Source of the DNA: Anthopleura xanthogrammica
Lineage: Eukaryota; Cnidaria; Anthozoa; Actiniaria; Actiniidae
Assembly (NCBI GenBank): GCA_964019055.1
Contig: OZ025220.1
Span: 2,045,978 to 2,109,977 of the forward strand
Reading direction: 5' to 3'
DNA: 64,000 nt
Position numbers and translations under genes: made by a program. The notes beneath the pieces were generated by a model, which ran no database searches, had not been told where the DNA came from, and saw nothing but the letters and a program-made list of their open reading frames with translations. This document shows, piece after piece, positions 13,801 through 23,160 of this stretch. How positions within the stretch are numbered: the stretch's first letter is position 1; every line of letters starts with the position of its first letter.

Positions 13801-16800
13801 GACAAGTCAAGGTTTATATCTAGAAATATGTTTAGGGCCTCTTTACAAGGAGGAAGGGTAACCATAATACTAAGGTTACCCGCCAAGTAGAGTCAATAGA
13901 TAGCTTGGCTTTACAAGGACAAAATATAGGTAGGGTAACCGTAGTGCTAGTACTAGTTTGAGAAAATATGATTTTTGTTTTCATAATAAAACGATCGGCA
14001 CGTGAGTTATGAAAATTATAGAAAAGAAGAGTAAAAGGTTATTAAAATAATTCCGTTGGTGTTATTTTCAGTTCGATAGCTGCTGTACATGCCTGCTGGT
14101 TATTGAAGTTCAAGTTAGTCTTATAGTTCGAGTCATACTTTATGCGCAGGTTTTTGTACATTAAACCGATACTTTTCTATGCCTGGATTTACCAAATAAG
14201 GCTTATAAAAGCTCGCAATCTGATTGGTCAACGAACTATGGGTGATGGCTAATGCCCGAAAGTATCGCAAATAGATTACTTATGGTAAAAAAGCACATTA
14301 ACTTTATAACAATGTGTTTTTTTTTTACATACACAGTTAATTGTCCTCCTGGAACATACGGCGATGCAAACGGTCATTGCACTCCTTGTCCAATCAAAAC
14401 CTACCAGTATGAACAAGGACAAACCAAGTGTATTCCATGTGGTTACGGATTCACTACGAGAAGAAAAGGAGCCATTAGCCCTGATGAATGCTTCGACATG
14501 CGTGAGTTCTAAATATTATGAATAATTAATATGGATTCAAGCAGTTTAATTTCAGAAATCCGGCCATATGAATATCATGAAACTCTATACGAACTTTACA
14601 ATGAAAACGTTAATCAGTTGCAACCATTAGTAGATATATACTTTTCCGATAAAGCACTGGTGGCTGTAACTGATTAGCATATGAACTGGCTATTTAAAGA
14701 TTGCATTCTCTTTTTTTTAATTTTTATTATATTATATTTTTTGGAAACCGACCTCCTCCACATTATTACATATTACCTATATTCTGCAATTCCTCGATGT
14801 AACGTAATTATAATCTAAAACTTCTATTTACATCAGTATTTTTTAGCCGACCTCCTTCACATACCTATAACATTTTTGTTTTGACAGTTTTGATACTATA
14901 CTAAGATTGCATTCTCGTACATTCGAAATGCTTCAATTCAAACGTAGTTCACAATATGAGCAGCCGTACTGTATCAGATCTACGGCTCGCAATTGTAAAT
15001 CTAATACGATACGGCTGCTCATGTTGTAAACACTACTCGTTAATTGGATTATAAATATCTTCATCTTTGACAGTGTTGTAGTTGTTATATCATATTTTCA
15101 GTCTATAATATTGGGGAAGTCGGGAAACACGGAGACTACAAGAGCAGTGGGACTAAAAACTAAAAATAGTTAATGCTTAAACGGTCTTTATCACAATATC
15201 GTATTCGAGCAAGATAAGTACACTCAAGAAAACAATTGGTATGGTTATCTGATCTAGTCTGAACAGTACATTTATGAAGTACAGATATTTGTTTAGTTAA
15301 ACAGGAAGTTATTCATTATACAATCACTTGGACATTTTTTCTTTTGAGCCCAACTCCAGACAAATCGTCATGCAACTGGTTTTGTAAAGTGCCTTATGCG
15401 TTGCAGGTCCATCTCCTCCCAGAAATCTACAAGCAACTGCTAAAAGTTCTACAATGCTTCATGTGACGTGGATAGTACCAAAAGAAAACAGCCAGTCTAT
15501 CCTGAATTATCTTGTTAGGGTAAGTAGAATCGATAGAGAAATGAAAATAAAAAACGAAGAAAAACATTGCTACTTATATATTTTGCCAGTTCAAACGAAC
15601 AAATTCAAGACTCAAAACAGAACGAGTACCGAAGACCGTCACTACCTTGACTCTAACACGACTCAAGAAATTCACAGATTATCACATTGCTGTGTATGCG
15701 GTAAACTCTTATGGAATGAAGATGTCAGAAATTACTGCTAAGACAAAAGAGGATGGTAAGATTTCACTTTTTTAATTTTCTGCAGGCAGATAAAATATAT
15801 ATTTTACATATTACTCGGTATCTCAATTCTCATTTGGGTGAGCGCCCTCGGCTAATTTTTGAAACCGTGCAAACTCGAGCTCAATCAAGGTCACAATGGA
15901 AATGGAAATATCTTGTTAGCTATTTTTTTCTAAAGTAAAATTAAATCTTTATTCTTAGTTTAAAATGTATAATCAACAATTATCGAACTAGTTTTCGCAT
16001 GATATCGTAAATTATCAAGACCACCGCCGTTTTATCCGCCTAAGTCTACAGCTTTGGCAGATAACAAGGCCTTGGTCTTGATAATTCACGATATCTTGCT
16101 CAACCTCATCCAATATTTTTTTTCAAAAAAAAGGGGCTAACTAAGTAGAGGCGCTGCGTAATGTGTCGAAATTTGGGTTATGGCATATTCGTACTGCTAC
16201 ACTGATAAACAGTGCAGTTTGAGGATTTTTTTACTGGGGAAAAAATCGTTTAAGGCACTAGCAGGGTCACCCGACTATAGCATGTATCCGGCTAATTACA
16301 TTGACACTGCACTTATTTTTCTCATAGTGCCTGATGCTGCTCCTCTCATAATCCAAAGCATTCCAATCAGTTATGACAGAATGAAGATCACGTGGCTACC
16401 GATACCAATGCAGAAACGCAATGGCATCATTCGTGGTTACCACATCTACTATAAGGATGTGACTGAATACAAATGGAATGTCTATACTACACTCACGGGC
16501 AATATTTCCAGTACGATCGTCCCTGGACTGCAGTCGTATACAGAATACTGTGTAAAGATATCCACTTTTACCAGTAAAGGAGAGTATCCTCATTGGAAAG
16601 ACCAGTCCTGTCGTAGAGTCAAGAGTATGTCGTTTACAATTTACCATTTTGTATTCAATTGGTTTTCCGATAAAAATCTTGTTCAGAGTAGCAGGGAATA
16701 AATTGTCAAAGAAGAAGCCCCTCCTTACTTTTCAATATTTATAGTTTTGAATCCTACTCATAGCGTTTGTCCACCGTAAAAGCCTCACTGATCTTAAAAT

Positions 16801-19800
16801 TCATTGTCTGCACGTTTCTTTGCAGCTCCTTCTCTTCCAGTGAATGTATCAGGGCGTGCATTAAGTGCGACAGAAATTCTTCTGAAGTTCCAAAAGCCTA
16901 AAAGAGCTAGAGAATCTAATAGATTCATAGTGCAATACAGAAAACAGCAAGACCGCTTGGACATAACCACAACATGCTACTCGTCCTCTTGTGTCATCGA
17001 CAATCTCCAAGAAGATACTGTGTATTTCTTCAAAGTCCTTGATGACATTGTGCAAGCTGGAGAGTCTGCATCTCTTCTTCAAATAAGGACCAAAAAAAAA
17101 GGTTTGTTTTTGACACTTTAATGACTTCTACGAAAAATATATTAGCCTTAATTGCCAGGGTTCCTTTAACCATTATCTACCTTTCATGCACCACGCCTCA
17201 GTCTACAACAATCACGCCTTAAAACCACAGACGGCGGATTCGAAGGGACTAGGGGGAATTAGCCCCCTCAATCCCCCCGCCCTCTTTCCCACTTTTTCCC
17301 CTTTTGCATACTTTAAAATGTACTCCGCCATCACTGAAAAGATCTTAATTTTAACAGTCCGCCATCGCTGCCCTGATGAATTTCCATGTCTCTTCTCTAA
17401 AAGAAAGCCCCCAGACCCTTCTTTGCGTCTTCTGTTGTATGCATTTCTATGTAAAACTGGGCTATTTAAAAGATTATTTCTTCTCTTCTTACAGACAACT
17501 TGTCAGAAAAAATATTGATATTGTTTTTTTATATAGCTTAGATAGTACGCGCAATCTGTTTGGTCGAGAACTGTGCTTTTTTGTGAACAGAGCACGGTTG
17601 CTGACGTCATCGGCGCGCTCAGCAAACTTTGCAAAGAAATGAAAGAAAACAGCATTCTAATCTACAACGGTTTTTTCTTTCTATATAAAAAAACGATTAA
17701 AGCACATTTTTTTTTTTTTTTTACGTGCTCCAGTTATGAATCATTTAGAAAGCACTGAAGGAACGTGAGAAGAACTCGCCTACACTCTCCTTACAATTCT
17801 TTCATGCTTACGTCACTTTCTGCGTGCTTTATTAATGAATTGCGCATGGAAAAAGCTGTTATATTTGTTAAATAGCTTGGATAGTACGCAGGCGCTGGTT
17901 AATCGAGAACTGTGCTTTATCAGCGAACTGAGCACGGCTGCTTACGGCATCCGCGCGTGCTGTAAATTTTTCAATGAAGCATAAGATAAGAATGAAAAAA
18001 TAAAAAAATATTTACCTTATTATAGGAAATTAACTCTCTACGAAATTAAAGTATTAGAAATTAGCGCGACTTCAATTAACACGAATTGAGGGCAAAAATA
18101 CTTGCAAATTAAGAAAATTAACGTGAAAGAGAAGCCAAAATTCCAATTTAAATGAAATTAACGCGATGGACACAAAGATAACTCTTCTGAAAGGGATTTT
18201 TTGAAATTCGCGTTAATTTCATGGAGCGTTAATTTCCTATAATAAGGTATTTCTATTTAATTAAATACGTAGAACAGCCATTTCCGTGCTCCATTCATTA
18301 ATAAAGAACTAAGGAAACGCCCACGGCTCATGCTCCTCTTCAAATTTCTTTCGTGCTTAAGTCAATTCTTGCGTGCTTTATTACAGAACGGAGCACAAAA
18401 AAATTGGGTTTTTTTTTTTGTTAAATACATTAAGTATAATCCCCAAAGCATAAACCAGTTTAGAACTAACTTAACAGGAAAGAATAGTTAATCACATGGT
18501 TTCGAGTTAAATTCGGAATTAATTCTTTTAAGGGTGTTTTCAAGGACAATCACAAATGCATGATCCCGTAGGGCAATTTAAGTTCTTGCTCCCAATCGTG
18601 CAAATTATTCCAAATTGAACGAGAAACTGTGTGATTACTTATTAATATGTATATAACTATTGCCTTTTAGGTTTCACCGGTCAGTAATACCGTCACGACA
18701 CTGAAGTTGGTCACTAAAGGAATAGACAGGATGCAATATATTATCAACATTATGTAATCATGACAAAGAAGACAAGACAAAGCACCCAAAAAAAGCCTTT
18801 TTCCCTTTTATTTCCTTTGCTTTCCTTCATTTGCTTTCCTTCATTTTCTTTCCTTCATTTTCTTTCCTTCCTTTTGTTTCCTTCCGCTTTCCTTCCCGCC
18901 TTCTTTTACGTAAGTAGGTAAGTAGGTAAGTAAGTAAATAAGAGTGAACTGCAGATCATATCATCTGGGTTGATTAGTGTAACAGGTTTGATTCACGATA
19001 GCTGCCATTATAGTTTTCATTTTGTATTGCATGTTAATCAGTGGTTGTTAAGGAGTAGTAAACCACTTCTAAAGTATACTCTTGAATATTTTTAGAATTT
19101 TTTTCAGAGGAAGAAGACTACAAATAGTCTACAATGTTATAGTCCGACTATAATCTGAGGACAATTAACACATAGTCTTAAGCCTGATAATCATAGCCTC
19201 CTTCGCAGACGTTCTAAGGATCGTCACGTCGTCACGCAACGTTTCTCTCCCCACCAACGTCGTTCGTGGTGAGAGAAGTATTGCGGCGACCCTAAGAGCG
19301 TCTGCGTAGGAGGCTAGATAATCACAGCATTAAAGATTTCATAAGACGCAAGGACAAAACCGAGTTACTTCAGTCTTTATCTGTATCAACATTGACGGTG
19401 AAGCGTCTTTGTTAAAAGAGCTGAGAATGGGTAGTTGACTCATTACGGGTGTACGCAGTACACAGTTCATCGATGTACGGTCTTCACCTAAAGAGCCCTC
19501 TTTCTCTATTGCTTTATCTGTATGATTGTTTCATAGTAAGTAGAACATTAATAATAAAATAAAAAGATATACTGGTATTATTGGCGTCCCGGCTTTGTAT
19601 TAGCGTATCATGTATACCAATAACTCTTTCTTCCATAAAACACATTACGTGTGCATCAAATCTATGTGTATTTTAACAACTGACAATCACATGCATTTGG
19701 CCCTTGGTTTGTGTCATAAATATTTCGCTATACAAATTTCAATAATTTCATGAACAATGCATAAACCTCAGTTTTATCCAATAGCTCTTATCTTAGATGA

Positions 19801-19924
19801 GTACGCCGCTCCGACGAACCAGCGGTATCGCGATGAGCGTAGCATCAAAACGAGACTATCGGGTCGAGCGCTCAAGATCTTACAAGACGATTATGAGAGA
19901 AAAATTAATGACCTTCGAAAATAA
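481..19924 (+). CDS. Giant extracellular EGF/Sushi/Ig/TNFR-like/FN3 protein (5'-partial, 17 exons in window)
   Basis: Exons read as 481-603, 1094-1213, 1462-1614, 1693-1815, 2227-2400, 2626-2817, 3229-4547, 6591-6735, 7311-12716, 13364-13531, 13605-13772, 14337-14501, 15407-15519, 15590-15755, 16328-16624, 16826-17101 and 19797-19924. Every junction has AG/GT ends and the phases chain without a stop, giving about 3,077 residues. Domain order is four EGF, two Sushi-like, one EGF, a long unrecognised region, two Ig, three cysteine-rich TNFR/GCC2-GCC3-like modules, three FN3 and a charged tail. No membrane segment is seen in the spliced product, so a secreted matrix or cell-surface-associated role is inferred. 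The start codon and any signal peptide lie left of the window. I do not recognise a named orthologue; the module set is typical of cnidarian matrix or adhesion proteins. The frame is well supported; the last exon is the weakest part. Confidence 0.85.
1985..2140 (-). mobile_element. tRNA-derived SINE fragment
   Basis: The minus strand reads TAGCGCAGTGGCAGAGCG (A box) and, about 30 bases later, GTGGGTTCGATTTCCA (B box). It continues into a non-tRNA tail rather than ending as a tRNA. The acceptor stem and anticodon arm are poor. It lies in an intron between EGF and Sushi exons. Confidence 0.6.
2227..2817 (+). CDS. Exons for two Sushi/CCP-like modules
   Basis: Exon 2227-2400 encodes LPCESIERP...YGSIKC...[27 protein letters not shown]...C. 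It has the four cysteines, the Gly-Ser-x-C-x-F-x-C core and the late Trp of a Sushi (CCP) domain. Exon 2626-2817 has a similar spacing (C...[14 protein letters not shown]...TTC...W....FQC) and is a more divergent Sushi-like module. Both exons are phase 1-1. The second assignment is less certain. Confidence 0.8.
3229..4547 (+). CDS. Exon with one EGF module followed by an unrecognised region
   Basis: The first 40 or so residues form an EGF module ([15 protein letters not shown]...[16 protein letters not shown]). About 400 residues follow that match no domain I recognise. They contain scattered cysteines and a stretch of beta-like alternation ([17 protein letters not shown]). The exon ends AAGGAG|GTATTA in phase 0, and the open frame runs on only about 80 bases into the intron. 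The upstream open frame from 3135 is intron; the acceptor TTTGCAG at 3222-3228 sets the start. Confidence 0.8.
4928..5852. mobile_element. Non-autonomous element with about 21-bp terminal inverted repeats
   Basis: The left end reads CATCGCCAGAAATTCCGAAC and the right end is its near-exact reverse complement (GTTCGGAATTTCTGGCGATG). No long reading frame lies between them. It carries the nested palindrome at 5039-5176. The target-site duplication is unclear. Confidence 0.6.
5039..5176. mobile_element. Palindromic MITE, 138 bp
   Basis: About 55-base inverted arms begin CAATAGACCCCTTGCAGCAC and end with the complement GTGCTGCAAGGGGTCTATTG, around a short loop. It is nested in the larger inverted-repeat element. 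Confidence 0.8.
6591..6735 (+). CDS. Exon 8 of the giant extracellular protein
   Basis: Starts after a strong pyrimidine tract ending TTTGATTCAG and ends GGAG|GTAAGC. It encodes [17 protein letters not shown] followed by a beta-rich segment. A second acceptor (AAAACAG) 15 bases downstream, at 6606, would remove only five codons in frame, so two protein forms are possible. No known domain is seen. Confidence 0.75.
7013..7165. mobile_element. Short MITE-like repeat with purine-rich centre
   Basis: The ends (AAGGACCATTCATTGTTTTC... and ...TTGACTGGTTCCTA) are imperfect inverted repeats. A better-preserved relative lies at 45008-45172 (GACCAGTCATTATTTACAGG and complement), and a likely third begins near 60355. 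No coding content. Confidence 0.5.
7311..12716 (+). CDS. 5.4-kb exon: unrecognised core, 17-residue repeats, two Ig domains
   Basis: One uninterrupted 1,802-codon exon, phase 1-1, between acceptor TTACTAG and donor TGTGTG|GTGAGT. Contents in order: a beta-rich N-terminal part; a helical segment with Cys-rich [14 protein letters not shown] (about 8635-8690); furin-type site KRRKR|S (cleavage after 8896); an array of approximately 17-residue repeats (about 8950-10060); a second site RKKR|F (after 10309); a Cys-rich stretch (10480-10600); a helical or coiled-coil segment; a third site RKRR|S (after 11107); two Ig domains (about 11700-12235); and a mixed alpha/beta region ending at the first TNFR-like cysteines. 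Several N-x-[ST] sequons fit an extracellular protein. The size contrasts sharply with the 110-300-base exons around it. Confidence 0.88.
8897..10309 (+). other. Array of about 17-residue repeats between two furin-type sites
   Basis: About 17-18 degenerate units follow the pattern [FLI]-[DN]-[ILF]-x-x-x-[LI]-[LIM]-x-x-x-[FV]-P-x-[LM]-x-x. Examples are [34 protein letters not shown] and [18 protein letters not shown] do not recognise this repeat family. The array starts about 20 residues after KRRKR and ends about 80 residues before RKKR, so cleavage at both sites would release a fragment of about 471 residues. An amphipathic helix-turn repeat is likely, but that is an inference. Confidence 0.75.
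11700..12240 (+). other. Two immunoglobulin-like domains
   Basis: Ig1 has [12 protein letters not shown]...YTWRR...[20 protein letters not shown]. Ig2 has [21 protein letters not shown]...[16 protein letters not shown]. Both show the B-strand Cys, C-strand Trp and the D-x-G-x-Y-x-C-like F strand (here S/E-x-G-F-Y-x-C) of I-set domains. Role: protein-protein adhesion, by family. Confidence 0.9.
12755..12886. repeat. Perfect (ATCCTC)22 hexanucleotide array
   Basis: Twenty-two uninterrupted copies begin 38 bases after the exon 9 donor, followed by an irregular CGTTAT/CGTTTT tract to about 12938. The exon 9 frame stays open through the array, reading (Ile-Leu)22 and then Ser-stop at 12890-12892. 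Confidence 0.97.
13364..14501 (+). CDS. Three exons for TNFR/GCC2-GCC3-like cysteine-rich modules
   Basis: Exons 13364-13531, 13605-13772 and 14337-14501 (all phase 1-1) each encode one module of about 55 residues. The pattern is C-P-x-G-[ST]-[FY]...C-x-x-C-P-[IL]-x-[TK]-Y-Q...GQ..C-x-x-C-G...T...C. This matches the ephrin-receptor-like/TNFR-like cysteine-rich repeat of the GCC2_GCC3 type. A partial first module ([14 protein letters not shown]) sits at the end of exon 9. The three are clear duplicates of one another. Confidence 0.9.
14947..15031. mobile_element. Small palindromic repeat
   Basis: GTTCACAATATGAGCAGCCG at the left is matched by the complement CGGCTGCTCATGTTGTAAAC at the right, around a loop of about 40 bases. 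Intronic and non-coding. Confidence 0.6.
15407..17101 (+). CDS. Four exons for three fibronectin type III domains
   Basis: FN3-1 is split over 15407-15519 and 15590-15755 ([21 protein letters not shown]... and ...[16 protein letters not shown]). FN3-2 is 16328-16624 (MKITWLPIP...GYHIYYKD...[15 protein letters not shown]). FN3-3 is 16826-17101 ([21 protein letters not shown]...RFIVQYRK...VYFFKVLDD). The B-strand Trp, the Y-x-[VI]-x-[YF] C strand and the Y-x-[FIV]-x-[VI] F strand are visible, with weaker Trp conservation in FN3-3. Role by family: adhesion or spacer modules. Confidence 0.88.
15930..16099. repeat. Dispersed repeat with inverted GATATCGTAAATTATCAAGAC arms
   Basis: The segment 15997-16099 has inverted arms GCATGATATCGTAAATTATC and GATAATTCACGATATCTTGC. 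The flanking text recurs in reverse orientation near 26755-26890 (GATAAAACGGCCGAGGTCTTG...TTGTAAACTAGGGATAAAG), so it is an interspersed family. Confidence 0.55.
17520..18405. repeat. Two tandem copies of a dispersed repeat, the second split by a MITE
   Basis: Copy 1 (about 17520-17850) and copy 2 (about 17858-18405) share blocks such as AGCTTxGATAGTACGC, CGAGAACTGTGCTTT and TGCGTGCTTTATTA. Copy 2 is interrupted by the element at 18015-18247. Confidence 0.6.
18015..18247. mobile_element. MITE with TIR CCTTATTATAGGAAATTAAC
   Basis: The termini CCTTATTATAGGAAATTAAC and GTTAATTTCCTATAATAAGG are inverted repeats. The internal sequence is rich in AATTAACGCGA motifs. A much larger family member lies at 35746-36774. 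Confidence 0.8.
18790..18905. repeat. Pyrimidine-rich tract with TTTCCTTC-type units
   Basis: About 115 bases are almost all C/T on the plus strand, with repeats of TTTCCTTCATT. A GTAAGTAG microsatellite follows at 18907-18942. No coding content. Confidence 0.8.
19194..19316. mobile_element. Palindromic repeat TAGCCTCCTTCGCAGACG
   Basis: Imperfect hairpin: TAGCCTCCTTCGCAGACGTT at the left, GCGTCTGCGTAGGAGGCTA at the right. A related fragment (CCGACACTAAGAACGCCTGC...GGAGAC) lies near 33912-33945. Confidence 0.6.
19797..19924 (+). CDS. Probable terminal exon of the giant gene
   Basis: Acceptor TCTTATCTTAG is followed in the required phase by 41 codons ([20 protein letters not shown]...) and TAA at 19922-19924. 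The tail is very rich in charged residues. An AATAAA signal lies 72 bases after the stop. Alternative: acceptor TTTTAG near 18670 would add only five codons before a stop. An undetected exon, for example encoding a membrane segment, between 17101 and 19797 cannot be excluded. Confidence 0.5.
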
Positions 19925-19995
19925 GACAAAATCATTACCTGTATCTGCTATTTTTTCCGCGGAAAATACTATTTTCCGTTTTTACGAGGGGAAAA

Positions 19996-20001
19996 AATAA
20001 A
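19996..20001 (+). terminator. Polyadenylation signal AATAAA
   Basis: Canonical hexamer 72 bases downstream of the proposed stop of the giant gene. Confidence 0.5.
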
Positions 20002-20944
20002 GACAGTAACAAACTTGAACCAACATATGCGACATCATCGACGGCTGCCAGTTCTTCCCCTGTTTGGGGTTCTTTACTTAACCACTCTCTTCTCAAGTCG
20101 GAAACGAGTTAAGGGAAGATAAGTGAACATTCATCAACCTTTCTTCAGCAATCTAACTTGGACTTCACAATTTCTACTTTTGCATTTCATTTAGAAGATA
20201 GGTACTGTTACTGCATTGTGTAAGTGCGCGTATTCTTATCTTTAAAGAGAGAACAAGTTCAAACAATTCGAAGATGCAAATTGTGGTCTCGTAATATCGG
20301 CGTAAACATATATGTGCAGAGATTCTAAATCATTTAAAACCTATGCCCACAGGAGAATCTAATGTATTTCCATCAGAATCAAGAGAAAATTCTCTGGGCA
20401 AATCAAAGAACCACGGGTGACCCTTTACATCCTTTCCAAGCTACCCTCCCCCCACCCACACACACATTTTATCGTTTTGCCTACTAATCTTTTTTATTTT
20501 AATTATCTTATCCCACCCGCCACTTTTTCCCTTTAGTTTGTCAAATTCTCAATTTCGTCGACGTCAATCCTTCTTCAGGAATTTTTTCGACTTTTCTTGC
20601 TTCGTTCTTTCTCAATGAATCTCTCCATATAAAGCTTGTCCACCGCAGAAAATCTATGGGAATTTTCAGCCCTCGTGGTAATTTATTATTTGAGAAAGTA
20701 AAGGAAAAAAATGGACTCAAATCAACAAGTAAGCAAGTAATATAAGACAAATCTGTCAAAAACACAACACGTCTTGACAGGTCCTCCGATCCATAATTGA
20801 GGGAAACAGTTTTCTCACATGTAAGAAAGTCATTTCGCCTTTCTCATTGGCTAAGAAGAATCGCCAAACGGGTTTACATACCAGAAGATTCAAGCTAAAA
20901 ATCTGGAATTTCGGAATTTTCGCAACATTATCAAGACCTATCAA
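20002..20944. other. Intergenic stretch with nothing identified
   Basis: AT-rich sequence between the giant gene and a LINE fragment. The longest minus-strand frames (20541-20944) show no recognisable domain or splice context. Confidence 0.5.
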
Positions 20945-21560
20945 TAGTAATAATAAGAATAATAATGTTTAATGAGGAAAACTCTTTCACCATAGGTGCT
21001 TTTCAAAGAGGTCCTTACAAATAGATAAATATAGATAAATAAATCAAAATAAAATAAATTTAAGGATAAGGATAAAAAATTAAAATTGTAGCTAATACTG
21101 TGTGTATATTTATAATAATCGATTAAAATTTGTATCAAAATGAGAATATAATAATTGATTAAAACACTAAGAGAGGAAAACACTATACTCTTTAAATTTC
21201 CTAAGACTGGGAGCATTTTTTACAGAAATGTCGAAAATTATTCCAATCAGTCGACGCATGGAAACTAAAACGCTGTTTTGTCCAGGTTCGTATGTACAAG
21301 AGGAAGATGTAAATCTGAGCGGCGATTTGTATTATAATTAGGTACAAAATCATTCTTAATAAAACCGAAATCATAGTCTATATAATTATTGAGACACTTA
21401 TAAATTGCAATACAGCGATGGCGATGGCGACGTTTAACTAAGATTATCAATTGCAAACGTTCACGAACTAAAGTTGCAGAAAAATGTTTAGGCATGTCTA
21501 ATATACACCTAGCAGAATAGTGACGTGAGTCGTGATTAAAGTAGACATTGAGCAAGATTT
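20945..21560 (-). mobile_element. 5'-truncated LINE fragment (reverse-transcriptase C-terminal end and 3' tail)
   Basis: On the minus strand, 21555-21268 encodes a segment with RRHRHRCIAIYKCLNNYI and NDLHLPLV-like text (here SDLHLPLVHTNL). These are hallmarks of the extreme C-terminus of jockey/CR1-type non-LTR reverse-transcriptase ORFs. Frames are broken further downstream, and the element ends in a TTA-rich tail at about 20945-20965. It is a dead copy. Confidence 0.75.
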
Positions 21561-21689
21561 AGAGTGTTGGCTTGCCTGTAATCGTAGCTCTATCCTTAAA
21601 GTAACCAAAAATATCGCAGATGTGAAGTATAAAAAATCCTTCCAATATTTGCAGACTTTTAATCATAAAATTTGGAAATCAAAGTTTCT

Positions 21690-22345
21690 ATTATTCCTTA
21701 CTGATACCACATTCTTCAAACATCAATTACTTGAGTTAGGTAGATATTTAGGTGATGTTAGAATTTGATGAAGAAATGACAGAATCTACACTTTTAACGT
21801 CTCAATCAAGGACACAAAGTTGTTTTATGTAACGAACCTAATGAGGCTGCAAATCTGGAAAGGGATTGATATCGATAAAACGGTATTCCATTGATAAACA
21901 ATGAAAAAGGCAAGTAAAATATGCATACCAATATGACAGTGCATTCCTTACAATTGTGCACTAAATGAAACCACCATAACTCGTGTGACATGTGCAAACA
22001 GGCGAGACATTTTTTGATTTCCGTTATTCATTACTACAATCACCTCTTCAAACATCAGTAACCTAAGTTAGGCAAATACTTAGGAGATGCTAGTATATGA
22101 CGAATAAATAGCAGAAACTAGGCTTCAACGTTACAATTAAGGATATAAAGTTGTTTTTAGATAACGAAACTAATGCTGAGGCAGCAAAGCCCGAAAGGCA
22201 TTGATTGCATGTATTCTATTGATAAACGATGAAAAAGGCACGTAAAATATGCATACCAATATGACAATGCATTCCTTACAATTGTTCACTAAATGAAACC
22301 ACCATAACTCGTGTGACATGTGCAAACAGGTGAGACATTTTTCTA
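21690..22345. repeat. Tandem direct duplication, about 332-bp period, upstream of the M13 gene
   Basis: The blocks CTTCAAACATCA...AGTTAGG, GATAAACxATGAAAAAGGCA, GTAAAATATGCATACCAATA and AACCACCATAACTCGTGTGA occur twice, offset by about 332 bases (copy 1 about 21690-22020, copy 2 about 22022-22345). Copy 2 ends about 115 bases before the proposed start codon. Confidence 0.85.
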
Positions 22346-22385
22346 CCCTCAGAGTGTCACGTAACCAACAAACCATTACTACTAC

Positions 22386-22392
22386 TATAAAG
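22386..22392 (+). promoter_or_regulatory. TATA-like box of the M13 gene
   Basis: TATAAAG 70 bases upstream of the proposed ATG at 22462. Position and sequence fit a core promoter, but there is no transcript start data. Confidence 0.35.
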
Positions 22393-22461
22393 CGCATATT
22401 TGACAGTATCGTAATCATTCGATAACAAGGCACTAAGGATTCCTTACGATTGCTACAGACT

Positions 22462-23160
22462 ATGACCGTGATGGGAAACGATAGCCAAACGAATGGTGGA
22501 AGAGAAGTAAAGAAGAGGTGGTCGCTGATTTGTGATCCTCGTGTCTGGGTGGTACTACTGGCGATTGCTGTTATACACGTAGGAGCAAATAAAGGCAAAA
22601 CAATTTCAAGTGAGATGAGAATGACTCGACGCTCAAATATCACTATCGGTGAAAGGATATGCAATACTCCAGAATGCTTTCAGGTAGCAAAGTTTGTGAA
22701 TGATTCAATAAACTACACAGTAGACCCTTGTGACGATTTCTATCATTATGCATGTGGTAGATGGAGTGAAAACCATCCTATACCAATTGGTGAATCATCT
22801 TATGACGTTCGTAGTGAAATTCTTGACAAGATAGACCTGATTAAACGTAGGATATTGGAAGCGGGAATAAGTGATATCAACGGGGTGAGTCGAGACGTTA
22901 TAAAAATTCCATATGATGTTTACCACTCCTGCATGAACACGACAGCCATTGAAAACATCGGTGACGCGTCTCTAAAAAAACTAATTCAAGAGTTTGGAAA
23001 TTGGACTATGGTCGAGGAAAATGGAGACTGGAATGAAAGCAACTGGGACTTTGCTCAGGTCCTTGCTTCTATACACCGTGGCTACTCGTCAAGCAGTTAC
23101 TCATTATTCAATGTGGAACTCATCCGCAATCCAAATAACAGGAGCAGATTGGCTATCAGG
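22462..23160 (+). CDS. M13 exon 1: cytosolic tail, membrane anchor, N-terminal ectodomain
   Basis: The N-terminus is polar ([16 protein letters not shown]), followed by the hydrophobic stretch [15 protein letters not shown]. Then come the family hallmarks [13 protein letters not shown] and [14 protein letters not shown]...HPIP. Basic residues before the hydrophobic segment fit type II orientation. The exon ends ATCAGG|GTAAGA in phase 0. Confidence 0.95.

Noticed and set aside
18660..18690. Alternative last exon of the giant gene adding five residues
   Set aside because: An acceptor-like TTTTAG is present, but the pyrimidine tract is weak and only five codons precede the stop; 19797 offers 41 codons and a polyA signal.
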